Assembly (NCBI RefSeq): GCF_001625305.1
Contig: NW_017804531.1
Location: forward strand, 826,226-890,225
Direction: 5' to 3'
DNA length: 64,000 bases
Source of the DNA: Branchiostoma belcheri
Taxonomy: Eukaryota; Chordata; Leptocardii; Amphioxiformes; Branchiostomatidae
This document shows, piece by piece, positions 34,412-46,689 of the stretch. Every line of letters starts with the position of its first letter. Positions within the stretch are counted from its first letter, which is position 1. The position numbers were made by a program, and so were the translations under genes. The notes beneath the pieces were generated by a model. It saw only the letters and a list, made by a program, of their open reading frames with translations, was not told where the DNA came from and made no database searches.

Positions 34412-35156
34412 CACCCCCATGAAACTCCTTCCTCTTCGCCCCCGCCGTTCTGCTTCGCCCCCGCCCCGTTCTGCTTCGCCCCGCAAAAAATCTGCTTCGC
34501 CCCCGTCGTTCCTCTACGCCCCCGGCGCAATTCTGCTTTGCCCCCGTCCTTCTGCTTAGCCCCCAATGGCGGCACAGCTCACAGTCGACACGAAAATCGT
34601 CTGCAAAATAACAATAAAGGCTGTGCCGCCAAATTTAAAGTAGCCCATGCTCCGGCAAACATTCTGGACCACCTTTCTGCCAAGTGGCGTTGCACAAATC
34701 CTTCCCATTCAAAAGTTTACCCCTACCTCACGGCCCGTCAGTGGTTCTTACGTTTATAAGTACTGGCGGGAAATTTCACTCACGGCTGTACTTATAAACG
34801 CCAGTACTTATAAACGTAAGAACCACTGACGGGCCGTGAGGAAGGGGTAAACTTTTGAATGGGAAGGATTTGTGCAACGCCACTTGGCAGAAAGGTGGTC
34901 CAGAATGTTTGTCGGAGCATGGGCTACTTTAAATTTGGCGGCACAGCCTTTATTGTTATTTTGCAGACGATTTTCGTGTCGACTGTGAGCTGTGCCGCCA
35001 TTGGGGGCTAAGCAGAAGGACGGGGGCAAAGCAGAATTGCGCCGGGGGCGTAGAGGAACGACGGGGGCGAAGCAGATTTTTTGCGGGGGCGAAGCAGAAC
35101 GGGGCGGGGGCGAAGCAGAACGGCGGGGGCGAAGAGGAAGGAGTTTCATGGGGGTG
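34412..35156. mobile_element. 745-bp near-perfect palindrome with TTAAA duplication
   Basis: Two arms of about 355 bp, 34412-34766 and 34801-35156, are inverted copies with only a handful of differences around a spacer of about 34 bp. The ends are CACCCCCATGAAACTCC and its complement. TTAAA stands directly on each side (34407-34411 and 35157-35161), as a target duplication should. Each arm begins with a GC-rich run of about 20-bp units (GCTTCGCCCCCG). No transposase is present, so it is a foldback or MITE-like element. Open frames inside it are low-complexity artefacts. Confidence 0.9.
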
Positions 35157-35376
35157 TTAAACATCCACACGTCTGTCCGCCCCTGCAGCTACGTCTGAGT
35201 CTAACACCTCTGCAGGCTTACGCGTCAAGTTTCAAGTTTATTTATTTAACCAGAGTATATCTCAGTATATCACAGACTGTCTGTTTTTCAGACATCCCTG
35301 GGGACACACATTAAAAATGCAAATAACGATAAAATTACAGACTCGTAGAACCAGTCCAAAGTGATCACAGTATATG

Positions 35377-35422
35377 NNNNNNNNNNNNNNNNNNNNNNNN
35401 NNNNNNNNNNNNNNNNNNNNNN
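35377..35422. other. Assembly gap
   Basis: 46 N bases in a row. The gap lies at the left edge of the 50-bp satellite array, so the array may be longer than shown. Confidence 1.
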
Positions 35423-36105
35423 GTTGTACCGGCTATAAAGATACAGACACAGAAGCTGGTGTATTACGCCGAGGGGCGGTTATACTGGCAATACAGATAA
35501 AGAAGCTGATGTGTTACGCCGAAGGGCGGTTATACCGGCTATACAGATACAGTAGCTGGTGTGTTACGCCGAAGGGCGGTTATACCGGCTATACAGATAC
35601 AGAAGCTGGTGTGTTACGCCGAAGGGCGGTTATACCGGCTATACAGATACAGTAGCTGGTGTGTTACGCCGAAGGACGGTTATACTGGCTATACAGATAC
35701 AGGAGCTGGTGTGTTATGCCGAAGGGCGGTTATGCCGGCTATACAGATCCAGAAGCTGGTGTGTTACGCCGAAGGGCGGTTATACCGGCTATACAGATAC
35801 AGGAGCTGGTGTGTTATACCGGCTATAGAGTTACAGAAGCTTGTGTGTTACGCGAAGGGGCGGTTATACCAGCTATACAGATACAGATACAGAAGCTGGT
35901 GTGTTACGCCGAAGGGTGGTTATACCGGCTATACAGATACAGAAGCTGGCGTGTTACGCCGAAGGGTGGTTATACCGGCTATACAGATACAGAAGCTGGT
36001 GTGTTACGCCGAAGGGCGGTTATACCGGCTATACAGATACAGAAGCTGATGTGTTACGACGAAAGACGGTTATACCGGCTGTACAGATACAGACACAGAA
36101 ACGTG
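35423..36105 (+). repeat. 50-bp satellite array, about thirteen units
   Basis: The unit is GTGTTACGCCGAAGGGCGGT followed by TATACCGGCTATACAGATAC and AGAAGCTGGT. Copies differ by a few bases, and one unit near 35810 is shortened. CGCCGAAGGGCG can fold as a small hairpin, and GATACA repeats in some units. Stop-free in three frames, so the long open frames are artefacts. Same family as 20935-21330 and 49547-49695. Confidence 0.95.
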
Positions 36106-36109
36106 CATA

Positions 36110-36492
36110 GTAAAGTGAATTCCATTTGAGCAAACCACTCGTAATCTGAGATGTTCATCTTGATCAGACAGCAGACATGGTGATCCAGTCTGCATAGCAA
36201 TGCTACTAAGCTGGTACCGCTTGGCGGTGGCTAGGTAATAAACCTGGGGGTGAACGTGCCTGTCACACAGCGGTTCCAAACCATCTGGAAAATTGGATGA
36301 ATTGTGCGCGATATATACACAATGGATTGCTTCATACAAACTCGCAATATTCATTTCCATTAACTGATCAAAATTGATTGAGTCCCCAACTTCAACGTGT
36401 GGATATATCACAAAGCCAGCGGATGTCATTGTTAACATTTGTACCAATACTGAGTACAAGAGGCGCCGTGTCGACGAGCAAAATGCCGGCAT
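36110..36492 (-). CDS. Possible first exon of a secreted protein
   Basis: The minus-strand frame from the ATG at 36492 reads MPAFCSSTRRLLYSVLVQML then TMTSAGFVIYPH, which could be a signal peptide. About 100 residues of mixed, non-repetitive composition follow, with scattered cysteines and one N-glycosylation site (HNSSNF). Its last part runs into satellite DNA, so the true 3' border must be a splice donor before about 36110; AAGCG/GTACCAG near 36210 is one weak candidate. I do not recognise the family, and the frame could be chance. Confidence 0.3.
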
Positions 36493-39400
36493 TCTACGTC
36501 AGATTTCCCTTTTCTGTTTATCTGTAAACAACCTGATGTAAAAAAAAAACACAGATCAAAACTACAAAGGTTTATCTAAATGTAAACGTGAATCATATAC
36601 CATGTAGAATCAACAAACCGTCACAAACACTGTTTGCCTGATAATTACAAATGCTTACAGTGTATGTGATTCCCTTCGCGTTTGTATGTGTCGAGGGGAA
36701 ATATATCAGACTCAGAGTCTTATATTAAGCGATGGGTCTCGTCTGAAGGTAGTTCACCCAGCCCAAGTCGAAAATTAAGTGAGCAGGCGGTCACGGACGA
36801 TTGACCAGGAAATAAACGGCTTGACCGCAGAGGCATTCGTGACATCGATCATTTGAACGGTATATTTTTTTTAAAGAGAATGAATTGACATAGAATTTAG
36901 CTGCCTTGATATAACCATGTACATGTTTTTTTTTTTTTGTTTTCTGTTTTTCCAGCTATCAACATCTTAACAATTATGTTTGGAGTTCTAAAATGTCTTA
37001 CTTCGAACAGTATTTCAATCTATAGATGGTATTCAGCCGTCCCTTGCCAGGCACTACAGAATAATTTCTACTGGAACCATGTATTTGTACTTGACATGAC
37101 CCTTAATGTTTTGTAATGTGCCATCTCCTAACCACGCAGACCAATTTAATGTATATACACGACAAGACATTGATAGAAGATAGAAAAGTGATCCAATACA
37201 TCATCGCCTGTCACTTAGCTAGGTATCTACTGTACACATATATCATACACAGCCCTACATTAGTGACACTATCGTGTCGTTCCATCAGTGTGTACATAGT
37301 CCCCTCGATGTGAAATGGGAGTGTAGATTACAAAGAGCCGGCCGCGTCGCTCTCATACAATCAGAAAATTAGACACAACGTGACGTGACGTGTGTGTCTA
37401 ATACGTCGTGTTTTGGCAGAGATTGTTAAATGTTATCAATTCTTCTAAGTGTTTTCCAAATTCCAAAATGTAAGATCAACACAATTCAGTTCAATGCAAA
37501 TGCATGTGTGTACTGCAAGGTTGGTTGAATGAATAAAGTTTAAACTATTAAACTAGATGTTGAAGGTTGCGGTGATCTTAATCTTGGAGAACGTTTAATC
37601 TAGCCGCACCAAACATCGCGAGTTATTCAAGGAAATTCCCAATCCTTTGAAGGTACGCCTACCGCATTCCAACAAGTCTTGACATTGGACATAACGCGAT
37701 GCCGCGCCCCTCATAGCATGTAATAGTACCCACACCGTCGTTTCAGTACCAGGGACAGATACCTCACATAGTGAACCTGCTACCCTGTGCAAAACCCTGC
37801 CTCCAAAACTCAACAAAAATCAAAATGCAGTCACCAGGAACAGTTTCATCCCCTGGCAGTATATAGTTGGCCTAAAAGATGGCACCAAACCTTAAATGTA
37901 ACATCAACAAAGATCATAACAATATAACCTTATGATGTAAACATTGTAGGTACTGCTGCAGTAACCGCTTACAGACAAGATTGTTTGATGGCACAGATAT
38001 CTATGCATGTCTGCCTAAATGCTTAGGCCATGCAATTGGCCCTTGCTCCCTACATGAGTTGGCTTTAGGCTTTACGGTCCCTGGCCCTTTCTTGGGCATT
38101 TCTTGGACACCTACACTTGAGTACATATCACACAAGCTAGGCAGTGTAGTCCTTACCTTACCCTAGACCATAGTTCCTCCTGTGCCTGTATAGTGCCGCT
38201 TCTGTATTCCCTAGTTCGCCCTTATCAGAACATCAACATCCGCGTTTTCCTGCTATGGTATCAACTACCTACCTTTACTGAAGCTTTGAACCTCCTGCCC
38301 ACACGATCCAAAGAGTCTCCTAAGCCTTCTCCACGGCGTTGCGTTCGCGTTACGCACGTCTAAAAATCCACAGAGCGTCTGTAGGATTGGTGTGTGTGTA
38401 TACAGCGTGCATACAAACGTCGCGCACACCTACATGTAAGTCATTACTACCGGAGAAGGCGGGGTTTTTCCCCGTGTGATGGATGGTACCTGACCTGGTG
38501 AGGAATTTTCACTCAGCCTCGCCGGCCCGGCGGATGAACACAGGATGAACACAAACCAAGGACGGCCCGAGCTGGCAGCAATAACTGCACGGAGCGAAAT
38601 CCCTCTCGTTATTATTAACTGGTGGGTAGGCTGGCGGGTGCGTAAAATAGCGCAGTAACAAGGTCTGTAACGCTAGAGGTAGGTACATGAGTTTGATCCC
38701 AACATTTCCAATACTTGCCTAATATTGAAAAATTTATCTTTCTTATGCGCTTTGATCATCCTGTATTAAACAAACTCATTTCAAATTATATTTTTAACAT
38801 CACAAAGAAACGAGAAGAAGCCGAACCTCTGTATTAGAGTAGATTTAGAGCTGTTTGTACTACAAACATGTATATTAACTTTTTCATCTGTTCGCCTGTA
38901 CTTAGCCCGGTAGGGCATGAATGTACAATAAAGGTTATTATTATCATTAATTCACGTAGGTATGTCACCTGTTTGTTTTTACTACAAAGTTAACCAAGAT
39001 GGTCCTTTGCAAGAAAATATTACTAAAGTGCGAAATTCAATACTTTCGTTACTAAAGATAGTAGCACTCTATGTATTTATCACTGTATGTATTTATCAGG
39101 TGCTAATAAAACATTTGAAAATAATTTTGTATTTTCGAGGTTTGATCGAACATCCTACATTAGGTATGCGGTAATGATTTCGAATTAAGTACTAGTGTGG
39201 ATCTGTCAAAGTTGTCATGTCAACTTTTGTTTTCAAGAGAGAATACAATCTTTTATATGTCATATAGAATACTACGAAATCCGGTAAAATGTCTAAACCT
39301 ATGTGTTTGGTAATAAGTTGGTAATTTTTCACGACATTGGAAGCTAAAATGTATTTGTTTGCTTGATTGTTTATCTTTGAAGCGCATGAGTGCTCCCTTC

Positions 39401-40354
39401 GGTCAAAAAGGGAGCCCATGAAAACAGGATACAATGGAGGTAATGTAGCATGAAATAGGAATTAAGCAAAAATACAAGTAAACAAATTTGCCAACAACAG
39501 TAACTCCAAATCATGATAATAATTCAGTGACCATTGGTCAGTGCAGAGGGAAGAAAACACGTTACATGTTGTATAGATGATATATCTATCACATGTCCAT
39601 CTATGAAGGTTTGACCGACGCGAATACATGTACAGTACACTATACATTACTGAGCGTAATGTATGGACCTCTCCTTGGTGCTGAACTTAACGTGAAACTC
39701 TAAATCGGGCCATGATTTATTAGTTATTTCAGGAAATGCTTCTTCGAAAGAAAACCATTGCTTTTGATGTTAGCTTGTGTAGAAAATGTTTTTTTTTTAA
39801 TGTTTTGCAGTCAATTTCTGCAGTCAATAATGCTTCAATTCAGCCTTCGGCCTTCGAAGACTGTTGTGCTATAGTTGATGTCATCATAAACCATTCTATC
39901 TATATAATCCACGCATGGAGAAACTATATCGTCCCGCACTGGGTGAAAATGCTCCTCCTCTTACAACAGACACGTCAATTCTGACCTTCAAGTGCAGTAG
40001 TATGTCCACCCGGCTCTCTCCCCCACCAAATGTTATTAGTCCGGGGTTCGGAGTGCTGGTAATAAGGCACTGACAAAGTATTGCTCCGTTTGCGGGTTTA
40101 AAGTATGGATATACTTGACTTGACTTACTTGACTTAAGTCGGGTGCCACTCTTCCTCTGCCACCCGAACCACAATGGCTGCCCAGTAGTCTCTGTCCTCC
40201 ATCACCTTCCCCATGTCTTCGGCCCGAAGGCCAACGTCCCTTGGATATACACCCAGCAGAATCTTAATGGCATAATAAAATATTTTGCGAGCAAAGCTAC
40301 GAAATTGGCCCATTGTTTTCTGTTATAATTCAAAAGAATCGTTGATATAAACAA
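36493..40354. other. Non-coding DNA
   Basis: No gene could be supported. Contents noticed: the second copy of the 2645 dispersed repeat at 38005-38095, a LINE-like tail near 38885-38945 (GTACAATAAAGGTTATTATT), and a (TTGACT)n tail near 40110-40135. The rest is AT-rich unique sequence. Confidence 0.4.
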
Positions 40355-40505
40355 GGAAATTCTTACTCAGGCAACTCAAGAGATTTTGAAAACTCTCAGA
40401 CATTACAAGTAGCCACGAAAAGTAGTGGAGGCTACTTGAAACATCTGACAGTTTTCAAAACCTATCCTTTTCTTGTGTATCTCATTACCTGGATGTCTAA
40501 CCTAC
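40355..40505 (+). mobile_element. Hammerhead-bearing short repeat, decayed copy
   Basis: It contains TTACTCAGGCAACTC, then on the plus strand CACGA, A, stem II AAGUAG / CUACUU around UGGAGG, GAAAC, AUC, UGAC, and the far end ATTACCTGGATGTCTAACCT. This is the same family as 46690-46815 and 60026-60206. The core has lost bases relative to CUGACGA, but stem II is fully paired with a different sequence. Confidence 0.5.
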
Positions 40506-41179
40506 AAAAACCAAATGGTAGCATATCTTTTCAGAATGTATGAATATACGTGGATATATACTTTTCGTATTATAACGTACGGCTGAAACCAGTCGGATTC
40601 GCCGTTCTGGACCCAGGCCTGACCTGGTGTTGATAGGGATATTACCTTCCACTGGCCTTTTATTGTCAGTAGAATGAAGTGTTAAGTGTGGGGAGAGGTA
40701 GTCTGAGGACACAAGTGACGTACATCCAGCTTCGTAATCTCTAACCTGGATTGATAACAACACTTACCGCCACAACAGTTCCCTAAAGCTTGATTAAAAT
40801 AATATCATTTGCCTGCTAATTGTCTACTTAATCAATTTATTAATAGTAACTGAATAAAACATGAATCTATGAAATGTTAATTGCCTATGAGCTTGTGAAA
40901 TGATTATATATAACCAAGAATGCAATTTCATTAACTTAATATGCAGCATTTATCATGGAAAGAGACTATTACCATAAATCAAGCTATTATAATGATACAA
41001 TTTATGATATAATCTGCAATGTTAATGATGGCTCAGTGGTGATCTTGTCTGGTAAATAAACAAACATACGGCAATTAGGGAAGGAATAACACCCTACAGT
41101 TTTCACTTGTCCTAATGACACTCATTAAGTATATCTGAACACATGGGTTACACTTCGTACATTATTTTCTTTTCATTTC

Positions 41180-41483
41180 AACATTTAAAAGAAAGAGATC
41201 TCAAACCAGTTTAGCTCATTGAAGAGCTAATTGAATCTTCCACTGGTCGTGACAGAGAAGACAGATGCTATGTACAGTATTTATAGGTTCATTGTACCGG
41301 GGAAATTCCCCCTAGCTCTTTTCGACAAGCACAGTGAACAAGTGGACCATTGTTAACGTCCCGTCCCAAGGACTGCGACCCTAAACATACAGTAGCGTGC
41401 ATGTCGGCGACATTAACCGGGAGTCGAACTCCCAACCTCTTAGTCCAGATGCAGGATCGCTAACCACTGGACTACGCACGCTA
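41180..41483 (-). mobile_element. tRNA-derived SINE, family 1, antisense copy
   Basis: The minus strand reads AGCGTGCGTAGTCCAGTGGT, then GGGAGTTCGACTCCC and the same body as 28206-28505, down to AGCTAAACTGG. A and B boxes are both intact. Confidence 0.86.
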
Positions 41484-43104
41484 CACACTACACTTTTAGA
41501 CAGAGCAATACATAGTGGTGACACACTCAAGCAAAATGACTTATATCAACATCACCACTGGACATAAAATAATAATTATAACATGAGACAAAAATATGAA
41601 AAGGGGAATGTCCAATATTCAGGAACAGAATTCGACAATTAAGATGATTGCACTGTGAAGAGAGTTTTGTCACTAATTTTTTTTCTCTCTCAAAACGGCA
41701 CGTCTCTGGAAAATTGGATGTCTTATTTATTGCAAGTCGCGTAGCCTAGGGCTACATCTAGCTTCTTCTATAAGGCATCATTGCCAAAGTGCTAGCGTAG
41801 GGCGTTCGCAGTCGCATGTTAAAATCAATACTAGATTTGCCCCATAAAATGAGAAATGCAGCACAGTTCATTGAACTCTATTTTCAATTACCTCAACTTC
41901 TGGAATTTCATGGTAAGCCTCGTGACCTTTGCCACAGAGGTCGTTCCACTGCCTTGTCCTGCGGTGTCCCCAAATCGCCTTGCGTCTGGTAAAATGGCTG
42001 GTGTTCGGTGCAGTTGTTAGTGTGGGGCTAGTGGCGTCGTAGGGCGTAATGGTAGGGCGTTCGGCCCGGAACCTATGGGTCCTGTATCTGTACCTGTATC
42101 TGTATCTGTATAGCAGGTGTAACCGCCCTCCATCCCACAAGCTTCCCAGGCACGCGGCGCGGCGGCAGCTGGCTACATTACACCGAACGACTTGTTACAC
42201 CTAACTAACCTTTGAACATCTAACTCTAGACATTGTTTAAAGCTATCTAATGGTAATGCCCCTACTGTACTTGGTGACAGCGGGTTCCACCTACATAACT
42301 TACACGTGCAATGTTTTAATGTATACAAGTGGAATATTGAAGGCCAGTTTAAATTTACAACTTTTTTTCTTTCAACCTCACACTCTTAATCACTGTTTAT
42401 CTGTTTCAAGGGGCCGACCGAGGTTTTTAATCCCTTCATCTTGTTTTTAGCGTTTCCCTTGACTCAGAAAAGATGATGTTAAACACACCATAACCGTAAC
42501 ATGGCGATGACGAATATCTTTTTCCGCTGTATTTTTACGACGCTGCCCGTCATGTACCGCCTGTAGTGACCCTTGGAAATCCCACATCCTTCACTCGCGT
42601 TCAGAAGTCCCCGGCCGGAAATAAGTGGTGCTCTGATGGTGACTAACGGTGTTTATATCACATCTACAGCATTTCAAGCGCACCTCGTAAAAGCAACAAA
42701 TGGCGTAATAAAAAAATAACGGCACAAATTTGTTGATCCCCTTTGCTGGACGCGGAACCATGTTTATGGTGATGGACTAGCGGAGAGAGTTTCTGTGAAA
42801 GATTATCGAGCGATTTGTCGACGATAGATTCGGAGGAAAACGTCCAATGACTTCCAATGTATAGAATAATGTATCAACCGCTCCCATTGCCACTGGGCCA
42901 TTGAACGGTTAGTCTTGTCAATGTAGTGTACTAACAAGTGACTGACTGCTTTACTCTCCTTACATAACTGGGACGGATTTCAGCAATAAGAAAAAATACA
43001 ATATTCTTCTTTTTGCAATCAGGGAATGACCCCTTCTCTTTTCGATGACTGTTGGTGTGTGCTGAAGGTGTGACTTTACTCAAACACGAAACCTCCGCTT
43101 AACG
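41484..43104. other. Non-coding DNA
   Basis: No gene was seen. It contains the dispersed element listed at 42085-42290. The remainder is unassigned. Confidence 0.4.
42085..42290 (+). repeat. Dispersed element with a single 50-bp satellite unit
   Basis: (TGTATC)n is followed by TATAGCAGGTGTAACCGCCC, then CAGGCACGCGGCGCGGCGGC and CACCGAACGACTTGTTACAC. Same layout as 16060 and 43465. Confidence 0.65.
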
Positions 43105-43265
43105 TCCAATCCGAGAGGACGTCCCTAACCGAAGCTAGGTACTCATTATCACCTGAGTCAAGTGAGGAAATAGGTGTTGAGTGCCAAGGACACAACAGTG
43201 GCATCTGCCAGGGATTAGAACCCAGAACCTTCAGATTCTGACACAACAACTCTCAACCACAAGAC
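43105..43265 (-). mobile_element. tRNA-derived SINE, family 3
   Basis: The minus strand has TTGTCTTGTGGTTGAGAG and GGTTCTGGGTTCTAATCCC, degenerate A and B boxes, followed by GTCCTTGGCACTCAAC and a CTCAGGTGATAATGAGTACC body that resembles SINE family 2. Confidence 0.5.
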
Positions 43266-43464
43266 AACGTTGAATAGTCTCTACCAGATAGATAAAATGC
43301 CCGAGAAGTTGGTCCGCTAGAGAGTACAGTTTGCCGCTCCCGAGTGTCTATTTGGTCAATTTCGGGTGCGACAAACTGTACCGTAGTCTCTGACGGACCA
43401 GCTCCCCTGGCATGTTATCTCTCTACTTGGCCAATTTCTACTCCTTCCAGCCATATTCCGAAGC

Positions 43465-43690
43465 CTGGTATCTGTATCTGTATCTGTATATGTGTAGCCG
43501 ATATAACCGCCCTTCGGTGTATCACACCAGCTTCGCAGGCACGCGGCGCGGCGGCAGCTGGCTATATCACACCGATGGACTTGTTACACCTAACCCTTGA
43601 ACTTCTAACTCTAGACATTGTTTAAAGCTATCTAATGACAATGCCCCATGGTGACAGTGAGTTCCACTCTGCGATAGTTCTAGGAAAGAA
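43465..43690 (+). repeat. Dispersed element with a single 50-bp satellite unit
   Basis: (TGTATC)n, AACCGCCCTTCGGTGTATCA, then the GGCACGCGGCGCGGCGGC block and CATTGTTTAAAGCTATCTAA. Third member of the family. Confidence 0.65.
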
Positions 43691-44219
43691 TGAATTCTTG
43701 AACGCCCCAATCCTTGGTTGATAACTCTGGTACTTGAAGTTTAGTAGTAGGTAGAGGCTGCACGTTTCCACCTTTATTCTCTCCGCGCAGTTTTGACGCG
43801 TGGGCGGTGATCAGAGACCATTATCACACATGCCGTCACTTGTGGGCGTCTGTGGGGGAGGGTGTAATCAAGAAAGGTCTTTTCCTGCTTGACACCAGGG
43901 CCAATGGGTCAATGGGAAGACCTGATAATGATAGTGCCGGGTTTTGCTTACGCGTGAACAGATTGAAGTCGTTCCGAATCGTGGGCAGAAAACCGCACGT
44001 GTTTAATGCCTGTTATTGTCGTGTTAGGCACAAGTGCAAAATGTCTCAAAGAGTTTCGAGTGAAGTAACTGTCGTTTGTACTACATTTACTTCAATATGT
44101 GGAGAGGGGAGGGGCATAGAATAAGTAAATACATTCTCCCTGTCCCGGAATTGTCAACAACGATACCAACATTAAATATTAGACACTGCACATTTTTCTT
44201 AAACCTCAAGGGTACGCGT

Positions 44220-45715
44220 ACGTTTGGGAAGGGATGAAAAAAATCGTCATGTCAACTGTACCGGGTTGATGAATGGACAGAGTGCGTTTCGAAAGCTCCC
44301 CTGAGAAGCAAACTCTTTTCGCTGTGTGTGTGGTTTAAAATATTCGTGAAAATGAATGTGAAAAATGAGCCATGTGTACAGAAATAATCCGTGTGAACAC
44401 CTCACATATGCTGATCCGTGCATGTCATCAGTGTGAGGCTTTCCCCGTCCCTGAGCACATTGCCGTCACAATCGAACAATCGTTTCCACCCAAATATTAC
44501 AAGAGTTGCAAAAAAAAAGTAACTGTCGTTTTCACTACATTTGCCTCGACATCTGGAGGGTCATAAAATTCTTAATTACTAACTATATATCATACAAACT
44601 ATAGATATTGTAAATGTTTTTTCGTAATCGGTCAGCTTTGCATCCAAAATTCCGTCGTTTCTCTTCATTTTATTCCTAGGACTCATATGTTTTTATTCCA
44701 ACATTTAACACGAGACATGGTGAAGGCACATTTTTTTCAAGTTATTTCTATGCCGCCACCAACTCAGAATACTCTTTTTCCCCCCGAGTTACATAGGTTT
44801 GGCGGGGAATTAAAAAAAAATCATCGCCTTATCAACGTGCACGTGCATCTGAGTCGTATGATACGTGAGGACACGTCCCGTGTGCTGATCCCTGCACATG
44901 TCATCAGTGTGATACTTTCTCGGTCCTCCTGGCATTGCCGTCACTATCGAACAATCGTTTCTACCCAAATATCACACGAGCCGCAAAAAAATGAAAACGT
45001 CAATCAGAGGTTGATGGGGAAGATCGTTACCTTTTTATATATGGCCCGCTACCCCCACCAACCTTGGGTGGTCAATTGGACCCACTCTGGCCAATGGATA
45101 CTGCCTGGCCAATTTGATACTGTCTTTTTGCCACGCTAGAATCTGCTTGGAGATTACATATGAGTCGTATGTACATAAAATCCGTTGTAACACCTCACCT
45201 ATGCTGATGTGTCATCAAGAAGTGCCCTCTGCGTATTGCCGTCACTATCAAACAATCGTTTCCACCCAAATACAGGAGTTGCAAAACAAAGTAACTGTCG
45301 TTTTCACTACATTTGCCTCGAAATCTGGAGGGTCATAAAATTCTTCATTAATAACTCTCTATCATTGGATAGATATTGTACAATTTATTTTGTAATCGGT
45401 CAACTTTACTTTTAACGGTTCCGTCGTTGAGCTTCATTCTATTTCTACGTCTCGTGAACAGGGCTATAGGTTTATAGGTTTGGCAGGGAATGAAAAAAAT
45501 CATCGTCATACCAATGTTAATATTTGTCTGAACGTCCAGAACTTATTTGTTTCCGGACTCCCGGGTATATGTCAGGTAACATGGGTCGTACCAATGTACA
45601 GAATAATCCGTTCTAACACCTCACCTATGCTGATCCGTGCACATGTCATCAGAAAGAGCCCTCTGCGCATTCCCGTCACTATCAAACAATCGTTTCCCGC
45701 AAATAACGACCCATG
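44220..45715 (+). repeat. Cluster of degenerate local duplications
   Basis: Phrases such as GGAATTAAAAAAAAATCATC or GGAATGAAAAAAATCATC, CACCTCACATATGCTGATCC, CAATCGTTTCCACCCAAATA and AACTGTCGTTTTCACTACAT recur at about 44390-44570, 44860-45000, 45180-45340 and 45600-45710. They are diverged and in one orientation. A MITE end (TCTGCTTGGAGATTA) is present near 45143. No coding content. Confidence 0.55.
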
Positions 45716-46049
45716 AGACCGGCCTCATCAGAGTCCAACACCCGCGCTAATTTGTGGCGGATTCGGGAAAGATCAGGTTCATTATCGGCAGCCAGATCTT
45801 CTCTTTCACGCGCCATCAGGAGGCTATTATGGACTAGCGTCAAATCATCACTCCCACGCCGTGTCGTATGGTGAGAAATAGAAATATAGGCATAGTCTCA
45901 TATCCAAGAAGATCTGCCGGTGTTTTTTTTTAGGTAAATGACAAATACAGGCATTAGTGGTGGCGCAACTTAACTTAATGTAACGTTACATGTACTTATA
46001 TTAGCGCCACCTCTGTACAATAGATACAAGAGCAGCAAGACATAAAAAA

Positions 46050-46345
46050 GATGGTTTTCCTCACTTCGCTCACTTGAAATGAATATTTGCTATCGTCCTC
46101 TACGTCGGTGGTGGCATACAAAACGGAGTAACAGTAATGGATATGCCAGAACAGATAACAGAAATTCGGTGGCTGCAAGACAGTATCAAATCAAAATGGC
46201 CAGGCAGTATCCATTTGCCAGACAGTTACCATTTCATTTGACACACGACCAAAAGAGATACCAGTACAGAAAGAAGCCAGATAAAACGCGTAAAAAACGC
46301 ACCGAAGCCTAAACTTCTGCTTGGAGTAGACGTATACTCACCAAA
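46050..46345 (+). mobile_element. SINE 2 fragment fused to a MITE 3' part
   Basis: TTTCCTCACTTCGCTCACTT and GGTGGTGGCATA match the 3' half of SINE family 2. From about 46170, GGTGGCTGCAAGACAGTATC, GCCAGGCAGTATCCATTTGC and the end TTCTGCTTGGAG match the MITE family at 49529 and 54581. Confidence 0.45.
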
Positions 46346-46553
46346 CAGTGATAACATCATCAAGCTGTGTTAGTACTGGTTGAAATAAAGTCCAAAGAGG
46401 TTTGCTACACGTACACAAATATCATCTGTGATATGGACGCCTTGGAGGCGTGCAAATAGGTAAAAAGAGAGGAATGATGCCTCCAAAAGTAGTTTGGTTG
46501 GTATAAAGGGTATAGAGATGTTCTTTTACACAACCAGTATTGTCTCTTACATT

Positions 46554-46592
46554 GCTTACGTTTCGTTGTCCAACAGACACGTTCCTCAGAGC
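46554..46592 (-). ncRNA. Hammerhead-like motif, weak
   Basis: The minus strand has AGCU, CUGAGGA, A, a partly paired stem II, GAAAC, GUA, AGC. The core is kept, the triplet is GUA, and stem I is three pairs. It is linked to TACACAACCAGTATTGTCTC, the same flank as in the 27-28 kb copies. Confidence 0.35.
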
Positions 46593-46689
46593 TTCTGACT
46601 GGAGTTCTGCTATTCGTCGCTAAGGAATGACACGTTGAGCTTCTAAACCTACCGCCAGGCATGTATGTTCGGGACAAACTGACATGTAC

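Noticed and set aside
34315-35198. Lys/Gly-rich open frames
   Set aside because: They lie in the GC-rich short repeats of the palindrome arms and appear twice because the arms are inverted copies.
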